Assembly: GCF_002261335.1 (NCBI RefSeq)
Contig: NZ_NEVL01000005.1
Coordinates: forward strand, 62,001-126,000
DNA from: Bordetella genomosp. 1
GTDB lineage: Bacteria; Pseudomonadota; Gammaproteobacteria; Burkholderiales; Burkholderiaceae_B
Length of the DNA: 64,000 nucleotides
Direction: 5' to 3'
This document shows, piece after piece, positions 1-9,500 of the stretch (position 1 is the first letter of the stretch; each line of letters starts with the position of its first letter). The notes under the pieces are model-generated. The model saw only the letters and a list, made by a program, of their open reading frames with translations. It did no database searches and had not been told where the DNA came from. The position numbers and the translations under genes are program-made.

Positions 1-1
1 G

Positions 2-391
2 GTGGTGGGTTCGCCCGCCTACTTCGCCGACCATCCGCCGCCGCGCACGCCCGACGACCTGACCGCGCACCAGTGCATCAACCAGCGCATGCCGACCTCG
101 GGCGACGTCTATGTGTGGGATTTCGAGCGCCGCGGCAAACGCGTCAACGTGCGGGTCGACGGCCAGCTGATCTTCAACACCACGCCGCCGCAGGTCGATG
201 CCGCGCTCGCCGGCCTCGGCCTGACGCTGCTGCCCGAAGACGAGGTGCAGGCCCACATCGACAGCGGCCGGCTGGTGCGCGTGCTCGACGACTGGTGCCC
301 GGCCTTCTCCGGCTACCAGCTCTATTACCCGAGCCGGCGCCAGCCCTCGCCCGCGTTCGCGCTGGTCATCAAGGCCCTGCGCTACCCCTGA
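2..391 (+). CDS. LysR-family regulator, 3' part only
   Basis: About 129 codons run in from the left edge of the window, so the true start and the helix-turn-helix are missing. What remains looks like the second half of a LysR effector-binding domain: the segment AALAGLGLTLLPEDEV is the usual helix-strand near the C-terminal end of such domains, followed by a short tail ending in VIKALRYP. The GTG at the left edge is only the first in-frame codon, not a proposed start. It converges on the chromate-type transporter genes, with four bases between the two stop codons. The target genes cannot be inferred from what is visible. Confidence 0.75.
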   Translation: MVGSPAYFADHPPPRTPDDLTAHQCINQRMPTSGDVYVWDFERRGKRVNVRVDGQLIFNTTPPQVDAALAGLGLTLLPEDEVQAHIDSGRLVRVLDDWCPAFSGYQLYYPSRRQPSPAFALVIKALRYP

Positions 392-395
392 AGCC

Positions 396-923
396 TCAGA
401 AGCCCAGGCCGATCACGCCCGCCAGCGCGCCCGCGCCCAGCAGCCACAGCGGATGCACGCGCGTGACGGTGGCCACGAGCGCGACCGCGCCCGCGATCAG
501 GCCGGTGGCCCAGGTGTGGGCCGAGGCCATGCTGATGAGCGCGCCGCTGGCGGCCATGAGGCCGACCGTGACCGGGAAGATGCCGGCCTGCACCACGGCG
601 CGCCAGGGCTTGTCCTTGAAGCGTTCCCACAGGCCCAGGCCGGTGATCGTGACCAGCGACGAGGGGCCGAACTTCGCGATCGAGCTCACCAGCATCCCGC
701 CCCAGCCGGCCACGTGCCAGCCCACCAGCGGCACCACCATCATGTTGGGGCCGGGCGCGGCCTGGCCCAGCGCGAACAGCGCGGAGAACTCGGCCGCCGT
801 CATCCAGCGATGCACCTCCACCACCTGGCGCTGCATCTCCGGCAGGATGGTGTTGCCGCCGCCGAACGCCAGCAGCGAAAGCTGGGTGAAGATCAGCGCC
901 AGCGCGATCAGGGTGCCCATCAT
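396..923 (-). CDS. Chromate transporter family (CHR) protein, second half
   Basis: A 175-residue hydrophobic protein of the short-chain CHR (ChrA-type) family. The N-terminal FGGGNTILPEM and the later ALGQAAPGPN are the family's conserved segments. In long-chain ChrA both halves are one polypeptide; here they are two adjacent genes, and the ATG of this one overlaps the TGA of the upstream half in an ATGA arrangement, so the two are probably translated together and act as a heteromeric inner-membrane transporter. Family members export chromate, but many have no demonstrated substrate, so chromate resistance is a family-level guess. A second ATG directly follows the first, so 920 is an equally possible start. 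Confidence 0.85.
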   Translation of the reverse strand: MMGTLIALALIFTQLSLLAFGGGNTILPEMQRQVVEVHRWMTAAEFSALFALGQAAPGPNMMVVPLVGWHVAGWGGMLVSSIAKFGPSSLVTITGLGLWERFKDKPWRAVVQAGIFPVTVGLMAASGALISMASAHTWATGLIAGAVALVATVTRVHPLWLLGAGALAGVIGLGF

Positions 924-1489
924 CGACGCAGCCTCCAGGTGATGAAGATCGACAGCGGCGTGAGCACCGCCATGGTGGGCAGCAGCGGCAGGCGCAGCAG
1001 CGCGATCGCGGCGAAACAGGCGGCGGCGACCGCCATGCCCCATGGATTGCCGCGCAGCGGCCGCGCGATGCGTATCGCCATCGACACCAGCAGGCCCGCG
1101 GCGGCCGCGGCCAGGCCGGCGAACAGATGCTGCACGCGCGGGTCGCCCTGGCAGGTCTGGTAGACCGAGCCCAGGCTGATCACGATCAGGGTGGGCGCCA
1201 GGATCAGGCCCAGCAAGGCGCTGTAGGCGCCGCGCGGGCCGCGGAACTTCATGCCCACCGCCACCGAGAGGTTGATGATGTTGCCGCCCGGCAGGAACTG
1301 GCACAGGCCGAGCAGATCGACGAACTCGTCGTCGGCCAGCCAGCGGCGATGCTCGACCAGCATGCGGCGCGCCAGCGGCAGCGCGCCGCCGAAGGCGGTG
1401 ACGCCGAGCCAGAAGAACCCCATGAAGAGCTGGCCGCAGGTCGGGATGACGCGGGCGGGCGCGGTGGCGGTGGAAGCAGGTGCGGGCAT
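920..1489 (-). CDS. Chromate transporter family (CHR) protein, first half
   Basis: A 189-residue membrane protein, the N-terminal partner of the split CHR transporter. It shows the family segments TAFGGALPLARR and LGLCQFLPGGNIIN early on, then hydrophobic helices to the C-terminus. The frame stays open upstream to about 1681, but that extension is arginine/alanine-rich and unlike the family, so I place the start at the ATG giving MPAPAST. The stop codon overlaps the start of the second half. The gene is divergent from the universal stress protein gene, with 212 bases between the start codons. Confidence 0.83.
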   Translation of the reverse strand: MPAPASTATAPARVIPTCGQLFMGFFWLGVTAFGGALPLARRMLVEHRRWLADDEFVDLLGLCQFLPGGNIINLSVAVGMKFRGPRGAYSALLGLILAPTLIVISLGSVYQTCQGDPRVQHLFAGLAAAAAGLLVSMAIRIARPLRGNPWGMAVAAACFAAIALLRLPLLPTMAVLTPLSIFITWRLRR

Positions 1490-1701
1490 GGCCGATGCGA
1501 ACACGGGCCGGGCGCGGCCCACGGGGTTGGAGAGCGTGGCGGCAAGGCTACTCCCGGCGCCACGGCGTGGCAATCGCGTTGCGTGGGGCGCAGCGCTTGC
1601 GGGCGCACAAAACACGGCCGCGCCGAATGCTTTAACCTGCTTGTCAGCAATGCCGCCTGGCAACGGCGTCGCCGCCCCCACTGCAACCAGAGGAGAGTCC
1701 C

Positions 1702-2127
1702 ATGAAAGACGTCGTGATCCCGGTCGATGGTTCGGAGCATGCCCTGAACGCCCTGCGCGTGGTGCTGGACCGCAATCTGTATCCGGTCCAGACCACCGTG
1801 CACCTGGTCACCATCCTGCCCACGCTGTTGCGCCAGGGCCTGCACCTGGGCCTGACCCAGGAAGACATCGATGCCTACCAGCGCGAGGAAAGCGAGTTCG
1901 CGCTCAAGGAGGCCATCGCGCTGCTCAAGCGCGCCGGCCAGCCCTACGACACGCACCAGGAGATCGGGCCGGTGGCCGAGAGCATCGTGCGCCGCGCCGA
2001 GACGCTGGGTGCGGGCGAGATCGTGATGGGCACGCGCGGCCTGGGCGCGATGCCGGCCCTGATGCTGGGCTCGACCGCCACCAAGGTGCTGCACCTGAGC
2101 CCCATCCCGGTGACCCTGGTGAAGTGA
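1702..2127 (+). CDS. Universal stress protein, UspA family
   Basis: A 141-residue single-domain UspA protein, the normal length for the family. It starts with the usual strand and loop KDVVIPVDGSEHA and ends with the nucleotide-binding glycine motif G-x2-G-x9-G-S, seen as GTRG followed nine residues later by GS, so it belongs to the ATP-binding subgroup. A clear ribosome binding site (GGAGAG) lies seven bases before the ATG. Cytoplasmic; these proteins support survival during stress or growth arrest, and no specific role can be read here. The gene stands alone, about 100 bases before an exporter gene. Confidence 0.9.
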   Translation: MKDVVIPVDGSEHALNALRVVLDRNLYPVQTTVHLVTILPTLLRQGLHLGLTQEDIDAYQREESEFALKEAIALLKRAGQPYDTHQEIGPVAESIVRRAETLGAGEIVMGTRGLGAMPALMLGSTATKVLHLSPIPVTLVK

Positions 2128-2233
2128 CCACGGCCGGCGCCGGCCTGCGCCCCGCGCGGCGCGGCGGCGATGCCGTAGAATGGCGCCGCGCCGGCCCGCC
2201 GGGCGGGCGCCTTCCGCCGCGCCCGCCGTTCCG

Positions 2234-3100
2234 ATGTCCGCCCCCGACCGCTCCGCCTCTCCCGCCGTCCCCGTCGTCCTGCTCCTGATCGCCATGGCCT
2301 CGCTGCAAGGCGGCGCGGCGCTGGCCAAGATCCTGTTTCCGGCGGTCGGCGCGCAGGGCACGGCGGCGCTGCGGCTGTTCTTCTCCGCGCTCATCCTGAT
2401 GCCCATCCTGCAGCCCTGGCGGCTGCGGCTGCCGCCCGAGGGCTGGCGCATCGTGGCGCTGTACGGCCTCACGCTGGGCGGCATGAACCTGATGTTCTAC
2501 ATGTCGATCCGCACCATTCCGCTGGGCATCGCGGTGGCGATCGAGTTCACCGGCCCGCTGGCCGTGGCGGTGCTGACCTCGCGCCGGCTGCTGGATTTCG
2601 GCTGGATCGCGCTGGCCGCGGCCGGTCTGCTGATGCTGCTGCCGCACGGCGACGACCTGGCGACGCTCGACACCGCGGGCATGCTGTACGCGCTGGGCGC
2701 GGGCATCTGCTGGGCGCTCTACATCGTGTTCGGCCAGCGCGCCGGCCTGCGCTACGGGCCGCGCACGGTGGCGCTGGCCGCGATGTTCGCGGCGCTGGCC
2801 GTGATTCCGTTCGGGCTCGCGAGCGCCGGCATGTCGCTGTTCAATGCCACCCTGCTGCCCACGGCGGTGGCGGTGGCGGTGCTCTCGAGCGCCCTGCCCT
2901 ATGGCCTGGAGGTGTTGGTGCTGGCGCGGCTGCCGGCGCGCACCTTCGGCACGCTGCTGAGCCTGGAGCCGGTGTTCGGCGCCATCGCCGGGCTGCTGTT
3001 CCTGCACGAAGCGCTCTCCGTCACGCAGTGGCTGGCGGTGGCCGCCATCGTGGCGGCCTCGGCCGGCATCACGCTCACCTCGCGGCGCGGCAAGCGCTGA
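2234..3100 (+). CDS. EamA/DMT-family exporter, RhtA-like
   Basis: A 288-residue integral membrane protein with about ten hydrophobic helices arranged as two EamA repeats. Its length and sequence style are close to E. coli RhtA (295 residues), an inner-membrane exporter of threonine and homoserine; segments such as FYMSIRTIPLGIAVAIEFTG and SLEPVFGAIAGLLFLHE are typical. I start at the ATG at 2234 because the 18 residues before it are charged and proline-rich and would not belong to the first helix. Export of amino acids or related metabolites is inferred from the family; the actual substrate is unknown. Confidence 0.87.
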   Translation: MSAPDRSASPAVPVVLLLIAMASLQGGAALAKILFPAVGAQGTAALRLFFSALILMPILQPWRLRLPPEGWRIVALYGLTLGGMNLMFYMSIRTIPLGIAVAIEFTGPLAVAVLTSRRLLDFGWIALAAAGLLMLLPHGDDLATLDTAGMLYALGAGICWALYIVFGQRAGLRYGPRTVALAAMFAALAVIPFGLASAGMSLFNATLLPTAVAVAVLSSALPYGLEVLVLARLPARTFGTLLSLEPVFGAIAGLLFLHEALSVTQWLAVAAIVAASAGITLTSRRGKR

Positions 3101-3205
3101 GCAGCCCCACGCGCCGCGGGGGCATGTTTGCCGCCCGCGCGCGAGGCTGCTCAAATAGGCGGCCCGGGCGGCACACTGCGCGCCCCACCGACACCAGGAG
3201 TCGCA

Positions 3206-3910
3206 ATGTCTGAAAGCAAAGTCGCCATCATCACGGCCGGTGGCAGCGGCATGGGCGCGGCCGCCGCGCGCAAGCTCGCCGCCGACGGGTTCCAGGTCGC
3301 CATCCTGTCTTCCTCGGGCAAGGGCGCAGCGCTAGCCGAATCGCTGGGCGGACTGGGCGTGACCGGGTCGAACCTGGTGCCGGCCGATCTGCAGGCGCTG
3401 GTGGACGCCACGCTGGCGCGCTGGGGCCGCATCGACGCGGTGGTCAACAGCGCCGGCCACGGGCCCAAGGGCAAGCTGCTCGAGATCAGCGACGCCGACT
3501 GGCACCTGGGCATGGAGTACTACCTGCTCAACGTGGTGCGGCTCGCGCGCCTGGTGGCGCCGGTGATGCAGCGCCAGGGCGGCGGCGCGATCGTGAACAT
3601 CTCCACCTACGCCACCTTCGAGCCCGAGGCGGCCTTCCCCACGTCGGGCGTGTTCCGCGCGGGCCTGGCGGCCTTCACCAAGCTCTTCGCCGACGAGTTC
3701 GCGCCGCACAACGTGCGCATCAACAACGTGCTGCCGGGCTTCATCGACAGCCTGCCCGAGAAGGGCGACCGGCGCGAGCGCATCCCGATGGGCCGCTACG
3801 GCCGCGCCGACGAAGTGGCCGACCTGATCGCCTTCCTGGCCTCGGATGCGTCGAGCTACATCACCGGCCAGAACATCCGCATCGACGGCGGCATCACCCG
3901 TTCGGTGTGA
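3206..3910 (+). CDS. SDR-family oxidoreductase with altered catalytic motif
   Basis: A 234-residue Rossmann-fold protein of the short-chain dehydrogenase/reductase superfamily. The nucleotide-binding turn is T10-A-G-G-S-G-M-G17 instead of the usual TGxxxGxG, followed by a normal NSAG motif. Ser133 of the active site is present, but where the Tyr-x3-Lys pair should stand the protein has Ser147 and Arg151 (SGVFR). The C-terminal half (NVLPGFIDSLPE, then ITGQNIRIDGG) is canonical. This matches a known atypical FabG-like subgroup lacking a perfect catalytic tetrad. A GGAG ribosome binding site precedes the ATG at a good distance. The gene ends convergently, overlapping the anti-sigma factor gene by 17 bases. 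Confidence 0.85.
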   Translation: MSESKVAIITAGGSGMGAAAARKLAADGFQVAILSSSGKGAALAESLGGLGVTGSNLVPADLQALVDATLARWGRIDAVVNSAGHGPKGKLLEISDADWHLGMEYYLLNVVRLARLVAPVMQRQGGGAIVNISTYATFEPEAAFPTSGVFRAGLAAFTKLFADEFAPHNVRINNVLPGFIDSLPEKGDRRERIPMGRYGRADEVADLIAFLASDASSYITGQNIRIDGGITRSV

Positions 3911-4721
3911 GCCCCGCCCCGGCCGCCGGCGTGAGCTGGCGGTACACCTCTTCGGCCACGCGCAGCAGTTCCTCGCGCGACACCTCGCCCGACAGCGCGT
4001 AGCCGAGCTTGCCCTCGACCCAGTAGAACACCCGCACCTTGTCGTCTTCCATGTAGCGGAAGGCGGTCTCGCCGGTGCTGGCCTCGCGCGTGACGTACAG
4101 CGTGAGGCGCTGGCCGCGGCCGGTGCCGTACATGAGCTGCGCCACCGCGCCGCTGCCGCCGGGCAGCAGGCGCCCGCCCATCAGCTGGTAGCCGGCCGCG
4201 CCCAGGTCGGGGGCATGCACCTGCACGCCGACGCGGCGCGTCAGCCAGGTGACGAGCGCCTGCTCCTGGTCGCCGCCCATCTCCACCGGCCGCCGGATGT
4301 CGGCCGCATAGACGGCGTGCGCCACCGCGGCGCGATGGGCGAACATCTTCGGATCGGTGGCCTGCGCCTGCAGCGTCCGGCCGTCCATCTCGCCGCGCAT
4401 GAACCAGCCCAGCGCGCCGCTCGCGACCGCCAGTGCCAGGCCGGCCGCGAGCGCCATGCCCCAGCCGCGGCGCCGGTGCGGACCCAGCGGCAGCCGCAGC
4501 GGCAGCGGCTCCTCGGCCACCCCGGCGAAATGCGCCTGAAGCAGGCGGTTCTGGGCGCGCCAGCGTTCGATCTGCGCCTGCGCCTCGGGATGCTGCGCCA
4601 CGAAGGCCTGCACCTCGTGCAGGCGCGCGCCGGCCAGCTGGCCATCGGCCAGGGCGTGCAGGTCCGCCTCGGTGATGGGCGCGCCCGGCGGCGGCAGCGG
4701 ATCGATGTGTTCGTCGTTCAT
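3894..4721 (-). CDS. Membrane anti-sigma factor
   Basis: A 275-residue protein with a cytoplasmic N-terminal domain (ALADGQLAG motif around residue 24, typical of anti-sigma factors), one membrane helix at about residues 87-108, and a C-terminal domain of about 165 residues expected in the periplasm. No HxxxCxxC zinc motif is visible. It begins one base after the stop of the ECF sigma factor gene, so the two are coupled, and it very likely holds that sigma factor at the membrane until a periplasmic signal arrives. The signal is unknown. Its last codons overlap the end of the convergent SDR gene. Confidence 0.85.
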   Translation of the reverse strand: MNDEHIDPLPPPGAPITEADLHALADGQLAGARLHEVQAFVAQHPEAQAQIERWRAQNRLLQAHFAGVAEEPLPLRLPLGPHRRRGWGMALAAGLALAVASGALGWFMRGEMDGRTLQAQATDPKMFAHRAAVAHAVYAADIRRPVEMGGDQEQALVTWLTRRVGVQVHAPDLGAAGYQLMGGRLLPGGSGAVAQLMYGTGRGQRLTLYVTREASTGETAFRYMEDDKVRVFYWVEGKLGYALSGEVSREELLRVAEEVYRQLTPAAGAGLTPNG

Positions 4722-4722
4722 A

Positions 4723-5256
4723 TCATTTGATGCGTTGCAACGGCAGCACGGCGGCGGGCACGCCCGAGGGCGACTGCGCCTGCTGCAACAGCGCGGCGAG
4801 GCGCTCGCGGGCGCGCGACAGGCGCGACATCACGGTGCCCAGCGGCACGCCCAGCACCTGCGCGGCCTCGCGATAGCTGAATGACTCGACCGCCACCAGC
4901 AGCAGCACGGCGCGCTGTTCCTCGGGCAGCAGCGCCAGGCAGCGGTCCAGGTCGCGCAGCTCCAGCGCGTCGGCCTGGGTGGCGCGCGCGGGCAGCTCCG
5001 GCATCTCGTCGGCGGCATGCATCTCGGGCGCGCGCTGCTGCGCCCGCACGCCGTCGACGAAATGGTTGTGCATGATGCCGAACATCCAGGCCCGCAGCTC
5101 GCCGCGCTGCTGCCAGCGCGAGTAGCGGCTCCAGGCACGCTCCAGCGTGTCCTGCACCAGATCGTCGGCCCGGTCGCGGTCGCCCGTCAGCCCGCGGGCG
5201 TAGCGCCGCAGGCTGGGGATGCAGGCCACGATCAGGGCCTCGATGTCGGTGCGCAT
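4723..5256 (-). CDS. ECF-family RNA polymerase sigma factor
   Basis: A 177-residue sigma factor with region 2 (ADDLVQDTLERAW, about residues 30-42) and region 4 (SYREAAQVLGVPLGTVMSRL, about residues 128-147), which is the complete ECF layout. It sits between a small secreted protein gene, 22 bases upstream, and the anti-sigma gene, one base downstream, so the three form one operon. ECF factors of this kind usually activate their own operon, but I could not identify a promoter motif with confidence. The regulated genes outside the operon are unknown. Confidence 0.92.
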   Translation of the reverse strand: MRTDIEALIVACIPSLRRYARGLTGDRDRADDLVQDTLERAWSRYSRWQQRGELRAWMFGIMHNHFVDGVRAQQRAPEMHAADEMPELPARATQADALELRDLDRCLALLPEEQRAVLLLVAVESFSYREAAQVLGVPLGTVMSRLSRARERLAALLQQAQSPSGVPAAVLPLQRIK

Positions 5257-5278
5257 CGGTGCGGCGGTACGCGGCCGC

Positions 5279-5647
5279 TCAGGGCTTGATCACGTGCCAG
5301 ATGTCGCGGAAGTTGTCGCCGGTCTTGTCGCCCGGCTTGGCATCCTTCACGTAGAGATAGACCGGCTTGCCCTTGTGGGCCCACTGGCTGGTGCCGTCGT
5401 CGCGCTTGACCACGGTCCAGTCGCCCTGCGCCTTGGCGCCGGCGTCGGCCATCAGCGGCGGCCAGGCCTTGGCGCACTGGTCGTTGCAGTTGCTCTTGCC
5501 GGCCGCGTCCTTGTCGAAGGTGTAGAGGGTCATGCCTTTGGCGTCGACCAGCACGCCGCCCTCGGTCTTGACCGGGGCCTGGGCATGGGCGAGCGCCGAC
5601 AGCGACATCGCAAGGGCGGAAACAATCACGAGATTACGGGTTTTCAT
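5279..5647 (-). CDS. Secreted COG4315-type repeat protein
   Basis: A 122-residue exported protein. The first 24 residues are a signal peptide ending in ALAHAQA, with no lipobox cysteine. The mature part contains the two-strand repeat of this family (TLYTFDKDAAGKSNCNDQC and VYLYVKDAKPGD) and a CAKAWPPL segment; the two cysteines near residues 60-64 could form a disulphide. The function of the family is unknown. An AGGAGG ribosome binding site lies six bases before the ATG at 5647 but directly abuts the ATG at 5653, which decides the start. It is the first gene of the sigma/anti-sigma operon, so it may be a target or part of the sensing system. Confidence 0.85.
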   Translation of the reverse strand: MKTRNLVIVSALAMSLSALAHAQAPVKTEGGVLVDAKGMTLYTFDKDAAGKSNCNDQCAKAWPPLMADAGAKAQGDWTVVKRDDGTSQWAHKGKPVYLYVKDAKPGDKTGDNFRDIWHVIKP

Positions 5648-5787
5648 GTTCATCCTCCTGGGGAAGTGGGGTACCGCAACCGGATAGACGCTGGCCTCTC
5701 CAGGTTTATTCCATTCCCGCCGGGATTTCACGCTTTTTCTGTCGGCTGCGGCTGCCCGCCGGCACTGGCCGCCGCACTCGCCGCGCG

Positions 5788-6516
5788 CTAGCCGCCACGC
5801 TGGCCGCCGCGCGCCTCATGCAGCATGTGGAGGGTGATCTTGCGGACCTCGGCCTTGGACAGCTCGATGTGCGCGCGCAGCATGCCGCGGGCGTCCGCGC
5901 CGCGCCGCGCCAGGATGGCGCGCAGGATGGCCGCGTGCTCGTCGTAGGTGGCGTCGACCCGGAAGCCCTTGGTGAAGTCGAGCCGCCGGATGATGCGGAT
6001 CTTCTCGGTCACGTCGCGGTGGATCGCGGCCATCTCCGGATTGCCCGCCGCCGCCACCAGCGCGCAATGGAACGCCTCGTCGAGCTGGCCCACCAGCCGG
6101 CCGTCGCGGATGCGTTGCGCCTCGGGCACGAGCCAGACGTCCTGCAGCGCGCCCAGGATGCCCGACGGATCGAGCGTCTCGCGCGCCACCAGGCGCTCGA
6201 CCGCCGCCAGCTCCAGCACGATGCGCACGTCGTAGAGCGCCTCGAAGCGGTCGAAGTCGATCGGGTGCACCTGCCAGCCGCTGCGCGGCCGCGCCAGCAG
6301 GAAGCCGTCGCGCTGCAGCCGCGCGAGCGCCAGCCGCAGCGGCGTGCGGCTCACGCCGAGGCGCGCCGCGAGGTCGGCCTCGGTCAGCAGCTCGCCCGGC
6401 AGCACCCGGAACTCGAACAGATCTTCCTTGATGCGTTCGTAGACCACATCGGCCAGCGTGGCCGACGCGGTCTGGACCTGCGCCAGCGCGGGTCCGATCT
6501 GTACCGCGGCGCGCAT
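5788..6516 (-). CDS. GntR-family regulator (FCD type) of urea degradation
   Basis: A 242-residue regulator with an N-terminal winged helix-turn-helix (LTEADLAARLGVSRTPLRLA, about residues 43-62) and a C-terminal all-helical FCD ligand domain containing the expected acidic and histidine positions (DEAFHCALVAAAGN, then TYDEHAAIL). Its ATG shares one base with the stop of the urea carboxylase gene (TGATG), so it is the last gene of the allophanate hydrolase/urea carboxylase operon. A perfect 12-base palindrome of the kind used by this class lies at the head of that operon (12028-12039); autoregulation and repression of urea breakdown is the natural inference. The ligand is unknown. Confidence 0.88.
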   Translation of the reverse strand: MRAAVQIGPALAQVQTASATLADVVYERIKEDLFEFRVLPGELLTEADLAARLGVSRTPLRLALARLQRDGFLLARPRSGWQVHPIDFDRFEALYDVRIVLELAAVERLVARETLDPSGILGALQDVWLVPEAQRIRDGRLVGQLDEAFHCALVAAAGNPEMAAIHRDVTEKIRIIRRLDFTKGFRVDATYDEHAAILRAILARRGADARGMLRAHIELSKAEVRKITLHMLHEARGGQRGG

Positions 6517-9500
6517 CAGGCCACCGTCGCGGACACGGTCTCGGCCAGCACCACCAGCGGATCGCCGCTGTCGACCTGGCGGCCCGGCGCGCAATGGATC
6601 GCGCTCACCACGCCGGCCACCGGCGCGGCCACCGCGAGCTCCATCTTCATCGCCTCGACCACCACCAGCGTCTCGCCGGCCTCGACCGTCTGGCCCACCT
6701 GCACCGGAATCTTCCACACGCTGCCGCACATGTCGGCGGCGACCAGCCGCTCACCCTCGGCCAGCGGGATCTCGCCGGTCTCGGGCGCGGCCTCCGGCAC
6801 GGCCTGCGTGTCCTCGTGCTTCCACAGCGCCACTTCGGCGTCGAAGGCGGTCTTCTGGCGCGCCTGGAACGCGGCGATGCTGTCGGCCTCGCGGGCCAGG
6901 AATGCCCGATGCGCGGCGAAGTCGAACAGCTCCTCCTCGATGCGCACCGTGGCGCGGCCCTCGCGGAAATCGGCGCGCAGCCGGTCGAGCTCGATCTCGC
7001 TCACCGGATAGAAGCGCACCTGGTCGAAGAAGCGCAGCAGCCAGGGCTTGCCCTCCTGGAACACCGGGTTCTTCAGGAACTTGTTCCAGATCGGCAGGGT
7101 GCGGCCCACCAGCTGGTAGCCGCCGGGCGAATCCATGCCGTAGATGCACATGTAGACGCCGCCGATGCCCACCGTGCCCTCGGCCGTGAACGTGCGCGCG
7201 GGGTTGTACTTGGACGTGAGCAGGCGATGGCGCGGGTCGATCGGCACGGCGCACGGCGCGCCCAGGTAGACGTCGCCCAGGCCCATGATCAGATAGCTCG
7301 CGTCGAACACGATGCGCTGCACCTCGTCGCGCGCGTCCAGGCCGTTGATGCGCTGGATGAAGTCCACGTTGTTGGGCAGCCAGGGGGCCTGCGCGCGCAC
7401 CGTCTCCTGGTAGCGCTGCACCGCGCCCAGCGTGGCCGAGTCCTCGAAGGCCATCGGCAGATACACCACGCGCGTGGGCACCTTGAGCGTGGCCACGTCG
7501 GGCAGGCCGGCCTCGATGCGCAGCAGCGCCTCGATCAGCGCCCCCTGCGACACCTCGCGGCTGTCGTAGCGGATCTGCAGCGAGCGCACGCCCGGCGACA
7601 GCTCGCGCACACCGGCCACGGGCGCCGCGGCCAGCGCCTCCATCAGCAGGTGCACGCGCATGCGCAGCGCCAGGTCCAGCACGTTGTCGCCGTATTCCAG
7701 CAGCAGGTAGCCGTCGCCGGCCTGGCGGTAGGCCACCGCCGGCCGGGTGCCGGAAGGCGGCAGCGCCGCGATCACGGTTTCCGACACGGTGCCTTGCGGC
7801 ACGACCGCCGCGCCGGGCAGCACCGGCGCGACCGGCGCCAGCGCCGCGATGCTGCGGTCCTGCGCGGCCTGCAGCGCCACCGCGTGCGCGTAGTCCATGC
7901 GCACGAAGCGGATGCGATCGCCCGGCTTGACCTGCCCCACCTTCCACAGCTCGGCCTGCGCGATCGTGGCCGGGCAGACGAAGCCGCCCAGGCTCGGGCC
8001 GTCGCGCGTCAGGATCACGGGGCTGTCGCCGGTGAAGTTGATGCTGCCGATGGCGTATTCGCAGTCGTGGATGTTGGACGGGTGCAGCCCGGCCTCGCCG
8101 CCGTTCTCGCGCGCCCAGGTGGGCTTGGGGCCGACCAGCCGCACGCCCAGGCGGTTGGAGTTGTAGTGCACCTCGTAGTCGCTGGCGAAGAAGGCCTCGA
8201 TGGCCTCGGGCCGGAAGAAGTCGGGCGCGCCGTGCGGGCCGTACAGCACGCCGATCTCCCAGTGCGTCCCGTAGGCAGGGATCAGGGCGGGGTCGGCGGC
8301 CAGCGGCGCGTCGGCGGCGGGCGGCGTGAGCGAGGCGGCCAGGCCCGGCCGGCCCAGCGGCAGCATGTCGCCCATGCGCAGCACGCGGCCGGCATGGCCG
8401 CCGAACTGCCCGAGCGCGAAGGTGGAGCGGCTGCCCAGATACACCGGCACGTCCAGGCCCTCGCGCACCGCCAGGTACACGCGGCAGCCCGACAGCACCT
8501 TGCCGACGTTCAACACCTGCCCCGAGCGCACGGTCACGGGCTGCCACTGCGGCACGGCCTCGCCGTCGAGCGTGGCCTCGCATTGCGCGCCGGTCAGCGC
8601 GATCACGGTGTCGCCATGGAAGCGCAGGGTCGGCCCGAGCAGCGTGGCCTCCAGGCCGGCCGCCTCGGGCGCATTGCCGACGATGCGGTTGGCGAGGCGG
8701 AAGGCATAGTCGTCCATCGGCCCCGAAGGCGGCACGCCGATGTCCCAATAGCCCGTGCGGCCCGGATAGTCCTGCACGCTGGTGTAGGTGCCGGGCGCCA
8801 GCACTTCGATCGTGGCGGGGCGATAGTCGAAGCTGTCCAGGAAACGCGTCGAGATCCGGCCCGCGACGAAGGCGGGGTCGGCCACGATCTGGCGCAGATA
8901 GTCGAGATTGGTGGCGATGCCGTGCAGCCGCGTGGCGTCGAGCGCGGCCGACAGCTTTTGCAGGGCCTCGGCGCGGTCGGCGCCGTGCACGATCAGCTTG
9001 GCCAGCAGCGGGTCGTAGAAGGCCGGCACCTCGGTGCCGGTGGCGACCCAGCCGTCGACGCGCGCGTGCGGCGCGAACGCCACCTCGGTCAGCACGCCGG
9101 GCGAGGGCTGGAACTGCTTGAGCGGGTCCTCGGCATACAGGCGCACCTCGATCGCGGCGCCCTGCGGCGCGCGCGTCATCGCCGCCCAGTCGAGCGCCTC
9201 GCCCGCGGCCACCTGCAGCATGCAGTGCACCAGGTCCAGGCCGGTCACCATCTCGGTGACCGGATGCTCGACCTGCAGGCGCGTGTTCACCTCCAGGAAA
9301 TAGAACTGGTCGCGCCTGCCGTCGTAGATGAATTCGACCGTGCCGGCCGACCGGTAGTGCACCGATTCGCCGAGCCGCACCGCGGCCTCCAGCAGCGCCG
9401 CGCGCGTGGCGGGCGGCAGGTGCGGCGCCGGGGTTTCCTCGATCACCTTCTGGTTGCGCCGCTGCACCGAGCAGTCGCGCTCGCCCAGCGCCACCACGCG

